The translations under genes were made by a program, and so were the position numbers. A DNA stretch of 40,645 bases, from the NCBI GenBank assembly GCA_001604065.1, contig LVAO01000008.1, positions 1 to 40,645 of the forward strand, written 5' to 3'. The notes under the pieces are model-generated. The model searched no databases, had not been told where the DNA came from, and saw nothing but the letters and a program-made list of their open reading frames with translations. Below are positions 39,870 to 40,645 of this stretch, piece by piece (position 1 is the first letter of the stretch; the number at the start of each line of letters is the position of its first letter). This stretch comes from Clostridiales bacterium Firm_09 (GTDB lineage Bacteria; Bacillota; Clostridia; Christensenellales; DTU072).

Positions 39870-40645
39870 ATGAAAGAAAGAAAATCTTACGAATTCAAAG
39901 CCGCCACCGTTGACGAGGCGATTGCAAACGGGCTCAAGGAACTCGGGCTGTCCCTGTCACAAGTGGATATCGAGAAAAAAAGCTACGGCGGCATCTTCAC
40001 CAAAGCATGTGTTGTTATCACACCCAAAGAAGAGCCGGCCGCACCTGTTGTCAAAGATTCTGAAGACGAAGCCGATTGGGCGGACGAGGGTCAAGACGAC
40101 GTTGTGCAAAAAATTCTTCCCTCTGCCGCTTTAACAGAAATTGCAGAATCCTGTGCTTCGTTTGTCAGAGAACTTGTTTCTCTCATGGGTGTCCATTGTG
40201 ATGTGACCTACGATACCGAGAACGCCGAAATCAACATTTATATCAATGGGGAGGATGCCGGGCAAATCATCGGTTACCGCGGTGAGGTTCTGGATGCAAT
40301 CCAATACTTTGCGCTGATGCTCGCCAACAAATCCGGAGAAAAGGAGTTTATCCGCGTGCAGCTTGATGCGGGCAATTACCGCAAAAAGCGCAAAGAGACG
40401 CTTGCGCTGCTTGCAAGGCGCCTTGCCGCAAAAACAGCAAGAAGCGGCAGGAGAACAGTTCTTGAACCCATGAATCCCTTTGAACGCCGTGTTATTCATA
40501 CAACGCTTGCCAACGATAAAGAGGTAACCACGCAGTCCGAAGGCGAAGGCAAGTACCGCCATGTCGTCATTATTCCTGTTGCGGAAGAAAAATACAACAA
40601 TACTATCAGCGGGTATGGCAGAAGCAATGATTTCCGCCGCAACGG
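39870..40645 (+). CDS. jag: RNA-binding protein Jag (KhpB/EloR), cut by window end
   Basis: The frame opens at ATG 39870 (AAGGAAG upstream) and stays open to the last base, at least 258 codons. Domains in order: Jag-N (KSYEFKAATVDEAIANGLKELGL) at 1-50, an acidic linker, a KH domain with GYRGEVLDAIQYFALMLANK near 135-155, and an R3H domain with RTVLEPMNPFERRVIHTTLA. Only a short C-terminal tail should be missing. Jag binds RNA and influences cell elongation in other Firmicutes. Position after yidC is standard. Confidence 0.93.
   Translation, partial: MKERKSYEFKAATVDEAIANGLKELGLSLSQVDIEKKSYGGIFTKACVVITPKEEPAAPVVKDSEDEADWADEGQDDVVQKILPSAALTEIAESCASFVRELVSLMGVHCDVTYDTENAEINIYINGEDAGQIIGYRGEVLDAIQYFALMLANKSGEKEFIRVQLDAGNYRKKRKETLALLARRLAAKTARSGRRTVLEPMNPFERRVIHTTLANDKEVTTQSEGEGKYRHVVIIPVAEEKYNNTISGYGRSNDFRRN

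Noticed and set aside
1-40645. CRISPR array, integrase or prophage genes
   Set aside because: No regularly spaced repeats, integrase, or phage structural genes were seen; only one truncated transposase.

Overview
The window (about 50% GC, Shine-Dalgarno starts, sigma-A type promoters) reads as chromosome of an anaerobic Gram-positive clostridial bacterium. The evidence is rubrerythrin, YitT proteins, a LytTR regulator, a Firmicutes-style ethanolamine microcompartment locus and the gene order rpmH-rnpA-yidD-yidC-jag. No genus can be named from sequence alone.

Layout. 1-2400: the 3' end of a tRNA-Ser with terminator, a decayed ORF, a GNAT acetyltransferase, a small alpha/beta hydrolase, and an insertion-sequence remnant followed by a perfect 16-bp inverted repeat. 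2.4-7.0 kb (minus): rlmD-type 23S rRNA methyltransferase, two overlapping YitT membrane proteins, a P1-family peptidase. 7.1-10.2 kb (plus): an MFS carrier, then a lipoprotein / LytTR regulator / small membrane protein operon. 10.2-16.2 kb: cation/proton antiporter, rubrerythrin, a GPH-type sugar carrier, and a four-domain CoA-disulfide-reductase/rhodanese/TusA/DsrE protein. 16.5-18.9 kb (minus): a DUF1538 membrane protein with two P-II-like proteins.

The centre, 19.0-32.6 kb (minus), is one compact operon for a bacterial microcompartment that degrades ethanolamine. In transcription order it holds an amidohydrolase, eutA, eutB, eutC, eutL, eutE, two near-identical BMC-H genes, eutT, pduL, an eut_hyp-type gene, eutN, pduS, pduT, an unlisted 33-codon ORF, eutS and eutP. 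Ethanolamine is split by EutBC to acetaldehyde and ammonia, EutE makes acetyl-CoA, PduL makes acetyl-phosphate. EutT and PduS supply adenosylcobalamin, EutA reactivates the lyase, and EutL/M/N/S plus PduT build the shell. No ethanolamine permease (EutH), EutVW regulators, cobalamin riboswitch or alcohol dehydrogenase is present. The first gene instead encodes an amidohydrolase that abuts eutA, which suggests that ethanolamine is released from an amide such as an N-acylethanolamine (inference).

32.8-37.8 kb: a small helical protein, the hexuronate genes uxaB-uxaA, a HAD phosphatase and a glycerophosphodiesterase. 38.0-40.6 kb: the ribosome/RNase P/membrane insertion cluster rpmH-rnpA-yidD-yidC-jag, with jag cut by the window edge. 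Three genes (DUF1538, uxaB, HAD phosphatase) have a -10 element ending exactly six bases before the ATG and no ribosome binding site, which predicts leaderless mRNAs.
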